This document shows, one piece after another, positions 43,846 to 55,224 of a DNA stretch of 64,000 nucleotides (positions are counted from its first letter, which is position 1; each line of letters starts with the position of its first letter). Location of the stretch: positions 28,154,720 to 28,218,719 of the forward strand of contig OX578286.1 of assembly GCA_951217055.1 (NCBI GenBank), read 5' to 3'. The notes below the pieces were generated by a model, which ran no database searches, was not told the origin of the DNA, and saw nothing but the letters and a program-made list of their open reading frames with translations. A program made the position numbers and the translations under genes. This stretch comes from Gerris lacustris (lineage: Eukaryota > Arthropoda > Insecta > Hemiptera > Gerridae).

Positions 43846-44588
43846 CGGAATATCACTTAAATTATAAACGGAAAGATATAATCTCATAAAACCGAAAAAG
43901 AGAGCCTAATTACAAGAACATAAATAGTATAACGAGAGTACATTTCTAAGGATGTTTTTCCTTTCACCCCACGCTAAACATATTAACGGGACCAATACCG
44001 AAATTCGATTAAACTCCACCTATGTTGATCCCCCCTCCACATTCTCTCCCTATTCCAAAACTTCGACAATATCCCTCCATCCATTTGTACTTTCGAAAAT
44101 AACATTTAAAATTAACAGTTTTAATTAGAGTGAAAAATGAAAGAGAGAGAGAGAATGGAAAAAAAGCAATTATTATTTAAATTTTCGGATAATTTTTAAT
44201 GAAATTTTTCCCTAATAACCCTCATTATTTACTTTTTGTTTTGAAACAGTAATTAAATGTATACAGGGTGTTCTGTTTAGTAATATATAAATACTACCCA
44301 AAAAGACAATAGAGCTTGGCTTTTTATTAAATTCGTTCTGAAGTTATAGCCTTAATTTGTGTTTTTCAAAAATAAATTTACTTTATCTTAAACAAAAAAA
44401 TGCATTACCATGCACCAATTTAAATAAGAACATTTTTTGCTATAAAATTAAGTATCGTTGGCTTCTTTTGTTTGTCCCTTAACAAAGTTAAATAGATTTT
44501 GACTGCGATAGAATAAAATTTGGATGTACACTTATAAATAAAATAAAATAAATTTCCACCACAAACTAAAATATGGTATACAATAAAT
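43846..44588. other. Unassigned; mariner-like edge at 44270
   Basis: TATACAGGGTGTTCTGTTTA at about 44269 resembles a mariner-type end beside TA, but no partner end or transposase was found. The stretch 44400-44588 may be the decayed upstream part of the Penelope protein below. Confidence 0.45.
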
Positions 44589-44815
44589 AATATAGTACAC
44601 AAAATTAAATGCAATAACCGTGACCACGTTTACATTGGTGAAACCATACAAAAACTGGGGAGAAAAAATGATTAAAACAACACTACGACATAAAAGCCAA
44701 AACCAATAAAACTGCCTTTGCGACTCAAACGAAAAATAATAACCATAAAATAAACCAGGACAATGTAATAATATTAGAAATGGATATAATAAATAATCCA
44801 AAGGGAAATATTTAA
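44589..44815 (+). pseudogene. Penelope-like element, GIY-YIG endonuclease domain relic
   Basis: The plus frame from 44589 reads NIVHKIKCNNRDHVYIGETI then QKLGR. This is the Penelope C-terminal GIY-YIG nuclease start (Cys-x-x-Cys-like spacer, then VYIGET/VYIGQT; the second Cys is Arg here). After a stop and a shift, the frame from about 44689 reads NKTAFATQTKNNNHKINQDN then VIILEMDI, matching the family's A-x-A-x-H...H-x-I-x-F/Q-x-x-V-x-I-L block. The nuclease nicks target DNA for retrotransposition. Several stops; inactive. The hydrophobic minus-strand frames over this region (44420-44828) are antisense shadows. Confidence 0.75.
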
Positions 44816-45004
44816 AAGCCACATACATAGCTATATGACAAACAATACTGTAAATTATAAATCAGATTGCAAAGGCATTAACAAGTAGTATTATGCCATC
44901 TTAAACATTAAAAAAATAACCGTTATCAAATCAAAACTCACGCTATAGAAATAAAGTCAATTTTTAAACAAATTACATCATATTAAAAAAAAATCGGGTA
45001 CAGG
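44816..45004. other. Unassigned
   Basis: AT-rich spacer, no feature. Confidence 0.5.
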
Positions 45005-45730
45005 GTACCTCGGAACTTTTCCTCACTTCGGAGATTAAAGTGGCCTCTCCTTCTGCTTCGCAGCAGGAGGAAGCAGCATTGGGTGTGGTCAGTACTTGGA
45101 CGGGTGACCGTTTTGAACTGACAAATTTATTTACTCATCATTTTTTTTTAAAAAAAAGTTATACATTTTTTTTTTATTTAATTATTTGAATTTTGGCGGT
45201 ATTTTGACGGATGCAAACAAACTTTTTCGTTTAACGAAAGTATCGCACTAATTAATAATTATGTTTGCTTATAACTTTTAAACTAATTAATGGAATGTCA
45301 TTGGGTTTTTTTTAAAATATTTGTTCCTTATTTTTTACCTGTTCCAACGATATGCTGTATGTCAAAAACGTATTTATACTTTTGGTATTATTAAGCGTCA
45401 AAGTTTCAAAATCAAAAAATTAATAACTTCAAAATGGCTGCCAATATCAAAATTAAATGTTGTGGATTTGTTTAACATACAGAGATTTTTCAATCTCGAT
45501 CGGTCCACTTCATGATTTTTTTACGAATTTTTATAATTTTTCTGACTCAGCAAACTGGGTTCAAGATGGCGGAAAATGTTGGTTTTCCGGGCGGCACAAC
45601 TAGAAGAAAGGACTGATTTTTCTGCGAAGTTTCAACTCTCTAAGGTAAATACCCTGGGCGCTACGATGATAACAAACATACACACATACAGGCGTCATTT
45701 TAAAATCCGATAAAACCCCACCCTTCCTTC
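45005..45730 (+). mobile_element. 5S rRNA-derived SINE-like element
   Basis: At 45079-45110, GAAGCAGCATTGGGTGTGGT then CAGTACTTGGACGGGTGACC matches the internal control region of 5S rRNA (about nucleotides 49-87 of 120). The first half of 5S is replaced by unrelated sequence and the 3' stem is missing, so it is not a 5S gene. The following 600 bp (TTGGCGGTATTTTGACGGAT, TCAAGATGGCGGAAAATG, ending ACATACACACATACAGGCGT) look like a repeat body. The element's outer limits are uncertain. Confidence 0.6.
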
Positions 45731-46260
45731 CTTGTTCACTTGCGCAGTGTTCCATACAGGTTATAAACTAAGCCTAAAATATTATTTAATACAATACTAA
45801 CTTCCTAAAAGGATGGTTTTAAAATGAAAAAAAGAGTGTTTATAATATTCACTATGTAAATGGATAACATTTAAAAAATTAAATAAAAAATATAAACAAT
45901 CGTTGCGATAATTTTGTGCAAAATTATTTTTTCAATCTAGTTTTGTGTTTCTTTTAAGTTGGTTTGACTGGTATATTATTTTATCCCTCGCATTAAAAGA
46001 AAAGTGCTTTCAAGATTTCTTCTAAAGATATCAATAAAAAGAATCAAACAAATCAGTGAAAGATCATAACTTAAACTTAATACTGTCAAAGCATTTACTT
46101 GCATTTAAATTATGTTTGATGTACTATAGGAATAATAATAACTATAAACATAATAATAACTATGAATAACAGCGTAGATTGAACTGTTTAAAAATATTAT
46201 TGTTAAATCACATAAAAACTTTCAAAAGCGGAAATTATTCCTTCTGAACAGTAAAACAAA
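45731..46260. other. Unassigned AT-rich DNA
   Basis: Nothing recognised. Confidence 0.5.
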
Positions 46261-46263
46261 CTA

Positions 46264-46690
46264 ATCGGCTTTGTTTTGTTTATAACCTGACACCTGAATG
46301 AACGGCGCGGCGAGGGGGAACCAGGCGAATTTGTTCTCACGGCATCATGAATATATTGTTAACTCAATTTGTGTAAGTGAGAGACAACAAGGGATATGCC
46401 ACGCAAGCGTGGCACATAGGAACTGTTCCAACATCAGATATCACGTCAATAAGATGTTGGCTCGGTATTACGCCATGTCCTGCATTGTTTCGTCGCATCC
46501 AACTCATCAGGGGCCCGACGATGCCCTCCCAACTCTGGACCTATACCAGATCAAGAAGATCAGATATAGGGCTTATCAGAGACGATCCTGCTCTCATACC
46601 GCCTCATATGGTGTTGGAACAGTTCCTATCCACGCTTGTGTGACATATCCCTTGGTGTCTCTTAACCACACAAATTGTGTAGCTTGCAGT
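46264..46690 (+). mobile_element. rpH element, copy 2, with long inverted ends
   Basis: AGAGACAACAAGGGATATGC, ACGCAAGCGTGG and CATAGGAACTGTTCCAACA at 46380-46434 are inverted at about 46615-46665 (TGTTGGAACAGTTCCTATCC, ACGCTTGTGTG, ATATCCCTTG). These are about 50 bp terminal repeats with mismatches. The core matches copy 1 (17035-17430). Two overlapping frames (145 and 88 codons) stay open; neither has a motif I know. The preceding block 46264-46355 is shared with 41583-41660. Confidence 0.65.
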
Positions 46691-47620
46691 GTGCAACCAA
46701 GCTATTACATCGCTGATATATTGTTAATTATATAGCCGGATACGCGCCGAGATCCGCTAGCTGTCAGCCCCCCTTAAATACTGTGTGAATTAGAGTGACA
46801 AACCCGTTCCAACCTGACGTTTTATTACAGTAAAATGTTAGCATATGCGCAATGCGCATACAACCTATCCTAAACGATTCCAGAACGATCCGATTGTATA
46901 CAATTAACAAACGTAATTACCAATGACGTAGTTATTGCGCTTCGTTCTGAAGTCAAACAGTAATTCCCTAAATAATGTATGACAATAGCATGCGTACATT
47001 AGTTAACCTTAACCCTTCTTTCTCTATTTATAAAAATGTTTTTCTCTATACTTATAAATATATATTTTAAAGCTCTTTATTAGCACTAACAGGAGCACTC
47101 TCTATTTTCCACCTTTTCATCTCTTATCGTTAGAACTTGGCAAAGAAAAGCGAAGGGGGGGGGGGGGGGGGGAGAGATGCTCTCTTTTGTTTGCTTTTCT
47201 CTTTTACGACTCGTGAAATAGTCGGCTTTTTTTCACAATAGGGAAAAAATTGTCTAAAGAATAGAAAAATTGTGATATTTTATTTTTATTTCACGGTCCC
47301 GCAATGTATTAGGCCATTAAAGTACGTGAGAATCAGCTCTGAAAACACATCTTTGTGCTGTTAATGTTTTCCCGTTTTGAGAATCAAAAATTTCCTTGGA
47401 ATTTTCTAAATCCCGAAATTTTTAAACTAATCTTAAGGAGCATTCTCAAGCCATTTGCTTATGAACTTACTAAAGATCTAGATCACACTTTGTCATCGAA
47501 ACCTAAAAATTATAACCTATAATTATTGAAATTATTATTATTATTATTTATTTATTTATTTTTTTTTTTTACTTATCATTGAAAGGAAGCAAACACCGTA
47601 ATTTTGCTGTAAGGCGAACA
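46691..47620. other. Unassigned; poly-G tract
   Basis: A run of about 17 G lies at 47156-47172 and TTA/TTTA repeats at 47530-47570. No gene recognised. Confidence 0.5.
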
Positions 47621-47621
47621 C

Positions 47622-47765
47622 CTATACCTGCACCGGAGAGATCTAGACCTAAACTCTAGAGACACCTATTCACTATACATACACCACGGAAACCTATACC
47701 TAAACCACATACACCTATACCTATAATACCACGGACACCTATACATACATCTCGGACACCTATGA
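47622..47765. repeat. Degenerate ACACCTATAC minisatellite
   Basis: Seven or eight loosely spaced ACACCTATAC/ACCTATAC motifs. It could encode Thr-Pro-Ile repeats, but no open frame is sustained. Confidence 0.7.
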
Positions 47766-48249
47766 AAATAATTATAAAGTTAATAGCATCAGGATTTTAA
47801 TTTCCAGAATATTTCTACAAATAATTTTAAACTAATATAATATACTTTATGTCTTACTTTACAATAGTATTATTTTGTTGTCCGTAAGGTTCCTTAAAGG
47901 TATCCAAATGTCATTTCAAATAATTCTTGAAACTAATATTCATGTTGTAAAAATACAACTATCCTAATATACATGTGCAATTCGATAGATTTCCAACAAA
48001 TTCGAAAGTTAGATGTAAGAATAATTATAATATTGAATTTCATAAACAAAAACTATTAAATCCAAATACCTGATATAACTTATGCAAAGAAACCATTTTT
48101 AGGCCTTACCTGAAACATAAAGATATGACACAACAAAATTAATAAAACTAAATTAAAAAAAAAAGTTAAATATAATAATATCACATTGAATTTAAAATAT
48201 ATCATCAATTTTAAGTCATATCCAGTGACAACGTTATTTTAATTAATCT
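47766..48249. other. Unassigned AT-rich DNA
   Basis: Nothing recognised. Confidence 0.5.
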
Positions 48250-48810
48250 CACTATCTCACTGAAGTCAGTCTTATTATTTTAGTTATTTAAAAAAAATGG
48301 CATCTTTAGGAAGGTTATCTTCATGGAGAAGGTTAAGTTAGTTGTCTCACTCTAGTCAGTCAACTTGTTTCTTGTTATATCTTATTATTTTAGTTATTTA
48401 AAAAGAATTGACATCTTTAGGAAGGTTATCTTCATGGAGAAGGTTAAGTTAGTTGTCTCACTCTAGTCAGTAAACTTGTTTCTTGTTATGTCTTATTCTT
48501 TTAGTTATTTAGAAGGTATTGACATCGTTAGGAAGGTTATCTTCGTGGAGAAGGTTAAGTTAGTTATCTCATCCTAGTCAGTCAACTTGTTTCTTGTTAT
48601 GTCTTATTCTTTTAGTTATTTAGAAGGTATTGACATCTTTAGGAAGGTTATCTTCATGGAGAAGGTTAAGTTAGTTGTCTTACTCTAGTCAGTCAACTTG
48701 TTTCTTGTTATGTCTTATTCTTTTAGTTATTTAGAAGGTATTGACATCTTTAGGAAGGTTAAGTTAGTTGTCTTACTCTAGTCAGTCAACTTGTTTCTTG
48801 TTATATCTTA
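48250..48810. repeat. 111 bp tandem array
   Basis: About five units. GTTAAGTTAG starts at 48332, 48443, 48554 and 48665, exactly 111 bp apart; the last unit lacks about 16 bp. The unit includes CTCTAGTCAGTCAACTTGTT and CATCTTTAGGAAGGTTATCT. Confidence 0.95.
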
Positions 48811-49785
48811 TTGGCTTCTTTTAAGGCTTCATTTAAAAAGAGTTTAAGTTTGTACAAATTAGTCTAATGTCCGAGTATTAGAGGTTGAATGGAATTGGTT
48901 TCTCAATTTCACATAGAGGAATGGATACAAATAATAATAATTAATTAACAAATAACTAATAATCATTTGTATTTTAAGGTTGAAACGTAAATAATTATTA
49001 TTTAAAGTTAAATTATTTTTACTAAGATATTTATTTTTCTCTGCATAAATGATATATCAGTACATCATAAAGTTATTATTGTTTTTGTATTACATAATAT
49101 TATTTTATCGTTGGAAACAACGAGTAAGATTGTATTATGTATTTTGTTTTTTATTAAAAGTAAGGAAATGATAATGTTTTTATAAAGGGTGAAAAGTTTT
49201 TATTAAAACACCGATATTGATATTTATATTGATTTAAAAAAGAAAATTGAATAGCTAATAACTCATATAGGTCATTCCTTATTATAAAAACTTCCATTTC
49301 CTCTGGCGATATTTATGCTTAAAGTTGACTAGTATGCTATATAGGTCAAAGGTTCATGCATGGGGGTATTACTCGGCAGTTACTCTACCCAGAACGTATA
49401 AACTTATTATGTACGTGTAGTAATCATCTGTTTTCTTACACAGAGGGATAGAACAGTATAAAAAATAATGTTATCTTCGATTGAAGGTTTTTGTTTTTAG
49501 AGTTTGAAATTAAATAAACGTCGAATCGAATGCTTCATGACTTCATGTATTATTGAACGTTTCTCAATCCACCTTTACCTTCTTAATTCCACCTCGAGTC
49601 ACGTTCATTTCCACTCCTCTTACCCTTTTCTTTACTGTCGTTTTTGCTTTTTTTCATCTCTCACATGAAATATAATATATTTAATACTTCATTTCTTCCT
49701 TCCTAAACATTTTTATTTTGTCTTAAATAAATATAAAGATATAAAAGGAGACTGTATTTTGTAAGAATGAGAGAAAATCTATTCA
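48811..49785. other. Unassigned AT-rich DNA
   Basis: No gene recognised. AGAGTTTGAAATTAAATAAA CG at about 49500 resembles 38718, a trace of a shared repeat. Confidence 0.45.
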
Positions 49786-49789
49786 TATG

Positions 49790-50235
49790 GAAATTTGGAT
49801 CCAAAAATAAATTGGCCTGTTAAATGCTTTCAAGCACACACAATAGGACCTTAGAGCCAATTTAACAAATCGTTAAACAGCATTATCGGCTCATGCGCAT
49901 CTAGATGGCGGCCATTTGAAAGTTTTTTTTAGCTATAACTTTTGAACCATTTGTAATAATGACGTGAAATAAACGCCTTTATATGAATTTTTATCTTCCT
50001 AAAGCAATGAGACGTAAGAAGTGCCCAATCTTCTTCTGGCAATACATTTGTTTTTAACTAACTCTATTCATGAATATTTGGATTAAAAATAAATTGGCTA
50101 ACTATGTGCTTTCAATCACACACAATAGGTCCTTAGTGCCAATTTAACAAATAGAACGCGTTCGTTAATCAGCATTATCGACCCAGCATTTCAAAATGGC
50201 GGCCATAATAAAAGTTCGTTTTAGCTATAACTTCT
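49790..50235 (+). repeat. Two diverged tandem units, about 285 bp
   Basis: CACACACAATAGGACCTTAG then GCCAATTTAACAAAT, ATTATCGGC and GGCGGCCATTTGAAAG are repeated as CACACACAATAGGTCCTTAG, ATTATCGACC and GGCGGCCATAATAAAAG. Non-coding. Confidence 0.8.
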
Positions 50236-50458
50236 GAATACTTTCACCATAATGCTACTGCCCAAACTCAATAAGACTATTTCAAAATCTCTGGCCGAAT
50301 ACGTTCCCAAGATAAGCTTTAAGATTTTTTTATTTATTTTTTTTGGGGGGGGGGGGGGGGGGGGATCATGTCTTATGAAAAATTCTTTTAAAACAGGTTT
50401 TTGCTTGACAAAGAATAAATATGATTTTTACTTTGATTTGATAAAAACAATCGACTGC
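50236..50458. other. Unassigned; poly-G tract
   Basis: A G run of about 20 lies at 50345-50364. No gene. Confidence 0.5.
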
Positions 50459-51058
50459 TAATTGGTGTAGCACATAGCTTCCTCCCATTCTGCCACGTAC
50501 TTTATTGATTTCATTCTTTTACAAGCCATTATTGTCTAATTTGTTTAATTGTTTTCCCTATTTTTTTTAATCTGTCAAAATTGTTTTGATTTTTTACATA
50601 AATTTAAGTATCAATTTAGCAAAAGTTAAAGAGCACAGACGGTTCAAATTAATTTGGGGGTTTCAGGATGTTTTTTTTTTCAGGATCTTTTAATAAACTA
50701 TAAAAGTTTCATACAAACCAGATAAGTCTTTTTAAAGCTACAGGTGCAAATAAATGTATGTTTGTGCGCATGTGGAAGAGAAATAAATGGGCGCAGAAGG
50801 TTACAACTTATATGGGATCAACAATGAGCTAATTATGACCTGCCTTACAAATTTTATTAAACTCAGACAAGTAGTTTTTAAGATATGTTGGCTTTCAAAA
50901 ATAGAGCGACAGACAGACACGGAACGAAAAAGTTCCCTGATGCCTGAAACGGATTTCTGTCTTGGAAATTTTGAAATCGGAGACATACAATATTTTCGTT
51001 CTCCAGAACGAGCTTACATTACATCGCTTTCATTACCTTCGGTAAGCTCGAAAGCAAA
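50459..51058 (+). mobile_element. rpA element, full length
   Basis: Head TGCTAATTGGTGTAGCACAT, middle AGAGCACAGACGGTTCAAAT and AACTTATATGGGATCAACAA, tail GCGACAGACAGACACGGAAC and CCTGATGCCTGAAACGG. It ends with the terminal hairpin TTACCTTCGGTAAGCTCG, then AAAGCAAAA. About 600 bp. Confidence 0.88.
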
Positions 51059-51700
51059 ATTCCTTTTTTTAATTTCTTCTTTGATTTGAAAAAAAAAATA
51101 AAAAAAAAAATCCATATATATCTAGTTTTCCTCTTGAAATTATCTAACTGAAGTTATTGTTTTTAGTGTTCCACTTTTTAAATGAAAACAAGACTAAGTA
51201 TTAAAATTGTTCATTGTCTTTTATTTCCAATTCGGAAAAGACATTTTTCCCAATAAAAAAATCTCATCGAGAACATGGAAAATGTTTTTCTTTTAAATTC
51301 CAACAGTCGGAATCTAATCCTGTTCTATGACAGAAAACTGAAATTCAAAATAATTGGGAGGAATCGAGAGGGAAATAATTGGTATTTTAATTGTCATGTT
51401 GAAGCAGCATAAAGGATTTTAATCTGGACCATTGTTTTTATGGACTTGGAAATACCGAGGTATATTTTACTCCAGTTTCCAATTTCTACAGGAAAGTGGG
51501 AAAGAAATAAAACCATCCTGTCGACTTTATGACAGCAGTGCTTAACTGTCTTTTCAATTTACAGAAATTAAGGGACATAAAAATAATAACTTTCACTTGA
51601 TTTTACACCCGTTACATTAAAAGTTTATAGCATTTTGTTGGTTAAATGTTTTAACTCAAATACCATCAAATCACAGCCTTGTCTGAATGTAATCTTATTA
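51059..51700. other. Unassigned AT-rich DNA
   Basis: Nothing recognised. Confidence 0.5.
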
Positions 51701-51705
51701 AAAAT

Positions 51706-52120
51706 AGCCTGTCAATTAGTGTGGCACATAGCTTCCTCGCGTCCAATTTCGTATAGTTAAATGATTTTATGCTTTTATAACCTATTGTTTTCAAATTTAT
51801 TTCATTTTCTCCTGTTTTTTACCTCTGTCAAAATTGGTATTTATCATTAATTAAAGTATTGGTAAAACTGCAGTTAAACTAGGGTTACCCTCAATCAAAT
51901 GTACTGTTTAGACAAAGAGATCATATCATCTCAAAAATGTATTAATTGTATAGATATAATCTTTCAAATGTATAAATATTCTGTAAGCATCATTTTAGTA
52001 AAAATTTAAAGTGCGCAGACCAGACGCAAAACGGTTGAAATTAACCTGGGGATATCTGTGGGCTACTATCGAAGAACCATCCAAATTTCATTAAAAATCA
52101 TATGAGTAATTTTGAAGATT
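51706..52120 (+). mobile_element. rpA head and middle, truncated
   Basis: CCTGTCAATTAGTGTGGCAC, then GCGTCCAATTTCGTATAG. The middle GTGCGCAGACCAGACGCAAA and CGGTTGAAATTAACCTGGGG runs to TTCATTAAAAATCATATGAG. The tail is replaced by the array that follows. Confidence 0.8.
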
Positions 52121-52174
52121 AGTAAGTTTAGATAGAAAGATAGTTAGTTACATTACATATACAATAGTTTGGAA

Positions 52175-52580
52175 GGACAGTTACGTGACATAAGAGACAC
52201 TTTAGGTGGAGAGAAAATTCTTTAGAATCTATTAGTATGACCTCTATCAACGCTATAATTCTTAAAACATCTAATTAATTGATCCCAAGAAACTGTCCTA
52301 CAAGGTAAAATTCTGAGAGAATAGCTAAATGAAAGATATTTGATGTGAAGAGACAATTACGTGATGTGATACTGTCATGTGAGAGATATTTTACGTGGAA
52401 AGAAAATTATTTTCAATACATTTGGATGACCTCTATCAATGCTACAATTCTTGTAACATCTAATCAACAGATTTCAAGAAACCGTCACTCAAGGTAAAAT
52501 TTGGAGACAAGAGCTAAATGTCGTGATATTCTTACGTGGAGGGGAAGTTCTTTTGAATCCATTTGGACTAAATCGATTAA
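52175..52580. repeat. About 175 bp tandem array, 2.3 units
   Basis: TTACGTGACATAAGAGACAC / TTACGTGATGTGATACTG, and ATGACCTCTATCAACGCTA / ATGACCTCTATCAATGCTA. Units are diverged. Confidence 0.8.
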
Positions 52581-52628
52581 AAATAAAATTATGATACTTT
52601 TAATCAACGTGTGAACCAGAGGAAAAAG

Positions 52629-52845
52629 TGGTACTTCTTTAAATTGTTACTCCCAACCACTCCTGATCCACTTAATACGACAAATGATGTTTAGTTCAAT
52701 GTATTTTGAAACAAAGGTATATCATACTTCTGTTTTTATAAGGGGAGTAACAGTCTAAAGAAGAAAATTCTGTACACCTTCTTTAGATTTTTACTCCCCA
52801 CTGGTTTTTTTTTATAAGGGGAGTAACAATCTAAAGAAGTGCCAA
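52629..52845. mobile_element. rpF MITE
   Basis: Ends GGTACTTCTTTAAATTGTTA and, inverted, TAACAATCTAAAGAAGTGCC. An internal inverted pair lies at about 52740-52800. Flanks AAAAAGT / AACTAAGT are an imperfect match, so the target duplication is unclear. Confidence 0.85.
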
Positions 52846-53016
52846 CTAAGTCTTCTATCTATCGGATTTGAAACTATCCTTGAATATCATATCGGTGTTT
52901 GGATAATGCTAATCATTAGGCGTAGCCGATTTCCCCAAAAATATACTAAATAACATCAGATCCTCGACTGTGTTTTTCTCCAATGTGTAATAGCAACTCA
53001 TCATGAAAGAGGTGCA

Positions 53017-53248
53017 GTTCAGTAACCAAACAACGTCTTCACACAAAAAAATGTAATTGAAACAATTGACCGATGTCAATTATTCTAAAGCAGCCTTCTT
53101 CAATCTAGAGGTTACTGCATCGACTTCGAAAGTACAAATGTTTTGACTTGAAGATTGGTGATTGAAGAAGGCTGCTTTAAAACAGCTGAAATCGGTCAAT
53201 TGTTTCAATTACAATTTTTTGTGTGAAGGCGTTATTTGGTTATTGAAC
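53017..53248. mobile_element. Palindromic Penelope-like insertion
   Basis: 89 bp arms (53017-53105 and 53160-53248) are inverted with a few mismatches around a 54 bp loop. The right arm reads GAAGAAGGCTGCTTTAAAAC, AGCTGAAATCGG. GCTG/CAGC forms a stem with GAAA following, as in the Penelope terminal-repeat hammerhead, but the leading C of CTGANGA is T (TTGAAGA). The loop contains TCGACTTCGAAAG. No target duplication identified. Confidence 0.6.
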
Positions 53249-53254
53249 TACACG

Positions 53255-53490
53255 CACTTCTTTAGATTTTTTCTCCCCTTATAAAAAAAAAAAAAAAACA
53301 AAGGAGAGTAACAATCTGAAGAAGGTGTAAGGAATGTTCTTCTTTAAACTCTTACTCCCCTTATAAAAACAGAACTGTGATACCTTTGTCCCAAAGTACA
53401 TAGGACTAAACATCACTTTGTCTTAATAATTATTAATTCAGTCATTTATATTATTAAAAAAAAAACAGAGTATCAATCTAAAGAAGTATC
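53255..53490. mobile_element. rpF MITE, diverged
   Basis: GCACTTCTTTAGATTTTTTC, GAGAGTAACAATCTGAAGAA, ATACCTTTGTCCCAAAGTAC, then AGTATCAATCTAAAGAAGTA. It carries a poly-A stretch at about 53285. Confidence 0.8.
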
Positions 53491-54007
53491 AGATCTACTC
53501 CTCTTTCATAATAAATAACATTTGCGATTTAATTAATAGATTATTCTAATATTATCAAGCAAATATGACTATAAGAGAAGTAACAATTTACAAAGAATAC
53601 TTGAGCATTAAATTTTTAAAGTGCTACTGCTTAAAGTAATAAAACCCGACAGTGATAGGAAATATTCCTATAAACAGGCCGTAATCGTTTATATCTCTGT
53701 GAACTCCAATCGAAGAGAATTTCTCCCAACTATAATTGAAAGGACATCGTTTGAGAGAATTGCTTTGAAGGTTTTGATAACAAGGTATTGAGTTTGGCAG
53801 CATTTCAAATCGATATGAGAAAAGCAAGCTTGTCCTGGTTAAATTGTGTCTACAGTGAGCCTAGAATTCCACATCCTAAGGATCAGCTCTAGATTGCTCC
53901 ACCTTGTGGTCATGTCTTTGATCTAAACGTTCCGAGCAGATCTTCTCTAGACAATAATACCTTTGTAAACTAAAACTAGCATAGAATAATCTCTACTTGC
54001 TTATCTA

Positions 54008-54009
<2 letters not shown>
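53491..54009. other. Unassigned AT-rich DNA
   Basis: No gene recognised. Confidence 0.5.

Positions 54010-54080
<71 letters not shown>
54010..54080. repeat. (AT)n microsatellite
   Basis: About 35 AT units. Confidence 0.97.
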
Positions 54081-54082
<2 letters not shown>

Positions 54083-54627
54083 ATTAGAGATTAGACTTCT
54101 TCCCTTTTATCTATTCCTTATCAAGTAATATAGAATTAGTTAGCATTGTCTCAATATTACCCTGAGGAAAGTTTTGATATTCTCTCTCTTGTCTCAAATC
54201 TGTTAAATTTACAGAATCCTTATCAGTCAAACAATTAGTTTAAAATAAAATTTATAAACTAATTTTCAAAAAATGGACGATTTCTAATTATTATTATTAT
54301 TATTATTTTTTTTTTTTTTTTTGGATATGTTTTAGCACTAGGGGACAGAAGAAATTTCGGTACTCTTATAGAAAAGGGCCCCCATTTTTGTTTTTTATAC
54401 AGAAGAGTTTATATCCCTTAGTCTAACTACCTATTAAGACAAAGGGATATTCAGTCCAATATGCTTTGGGACAAAGGAATATCACACTTTTACATGAAAA
54501 AAGTAAGTATTCGGTTGTCAGAAGGAATATTAGATTAAAAAGAAGTGGGGGGCCGAAAAGGTAAGTTCGAAAAGGAAAGTGGGTAAAAAAAGGGATAGGC
54601 GGGCTGAAGTTTCAATGAACGACATGC
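54081..54627. other. Unassigned; rpF-core trace
   Basis: CAAAGGGATATTCAGTCCAA and GGGACAAAGGAATATCACAC at 54440-54490 are the rpF core in reverse. TTCAATGAACGACATGC (54611-54627) belongs to a repeat also found inverted at about 58820-58850. Confidence 0.55.
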
Positions 54628-54640
54628 TAAATGTCTAAAT

Positions 54641-55154
54641 ATAAATATAGTTGATGGATCTTTAGGTGTGAAAATTAAAACATTACTCCATAATTGTTTT
54701 AAGAGACGTTTCGACCCATAATCCTAAGGTCATCATCAGTCTTTATTTCTAAAATGACAAAATAATCAGTTACATCAATGCCCTATGCTTACATACGCTA
54801 ATTCAATGAAAATTAACAATAATATTATTGATCATATCATTAGTGTTGATGGTAATACTTACAATTCAGCTGTACGATGGAAGTATTACCTGAATTGTAA
54901 GTATTACCATCAACACTAATGATATGATCAATAATATTATTGTTAATTTTCATTGAATTAGCGTATGTAAGCATAGGGCATTAATGTAACTGATTATTTT
55001 GTCATTTTAGAAATAAAGACTGATGATGACCTTAGGATTATGGGTCGAAACGTCTCTTAAAACAATTATGGAGTAATGTTTTAATTTTCACACCTAAAGA
55101 TCCATCAACTATATTTATATTATAATTACAAAGGTGCTGACTTTAACATATTCA
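54641..55154. mobile_element. 514 bp palindromic Penelope-like insertion with paired hammerhead-like cores
   Basis: Two 232 bp arms (54638-54869 and 54890-55121) are nearly perfect inverted copies with a 20 bp spacer. TAAATGTCTAAAT is duplicated at 54628-54640 and 55155-55167 (13 bp). The target without the insertion is visible inverted at about 58808-58835, which confirms mobility. The right arm carries CTGATGA (55020-55026), a GACC/GGTC stem and GAAAC (55047-55051). The left arm has the same motif on the minus strand (54708-54739). The short non-palindromic right end, 55122-55154, is unique. Confidence 0.8.
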
Positions 55155-55224
55155 TAAATGTCTAAATTAAATATTGTCCCAGCAAGTTAGGATATAACAG
55201 TTAGAATGTAATAGGAGATAGATT

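Noticed and set aside
44420..44828. Two hydrophobic minus-strand frames that look like membrane protein segments
   Set aside because: They are antisense to the Penelope GIY-YIG relic, whose plus-strand motif order is far more specific.
45079..45110. 5S rRNA gene
   Set aside because: Only about 32 bp of the internal control region match; both ends of the molecule are missing.
46298..46735. 145-codon host gene
   Set aside because: It spans both inverted ends of rpH and crosses them without a domain; a mobile-element origin is more likely.
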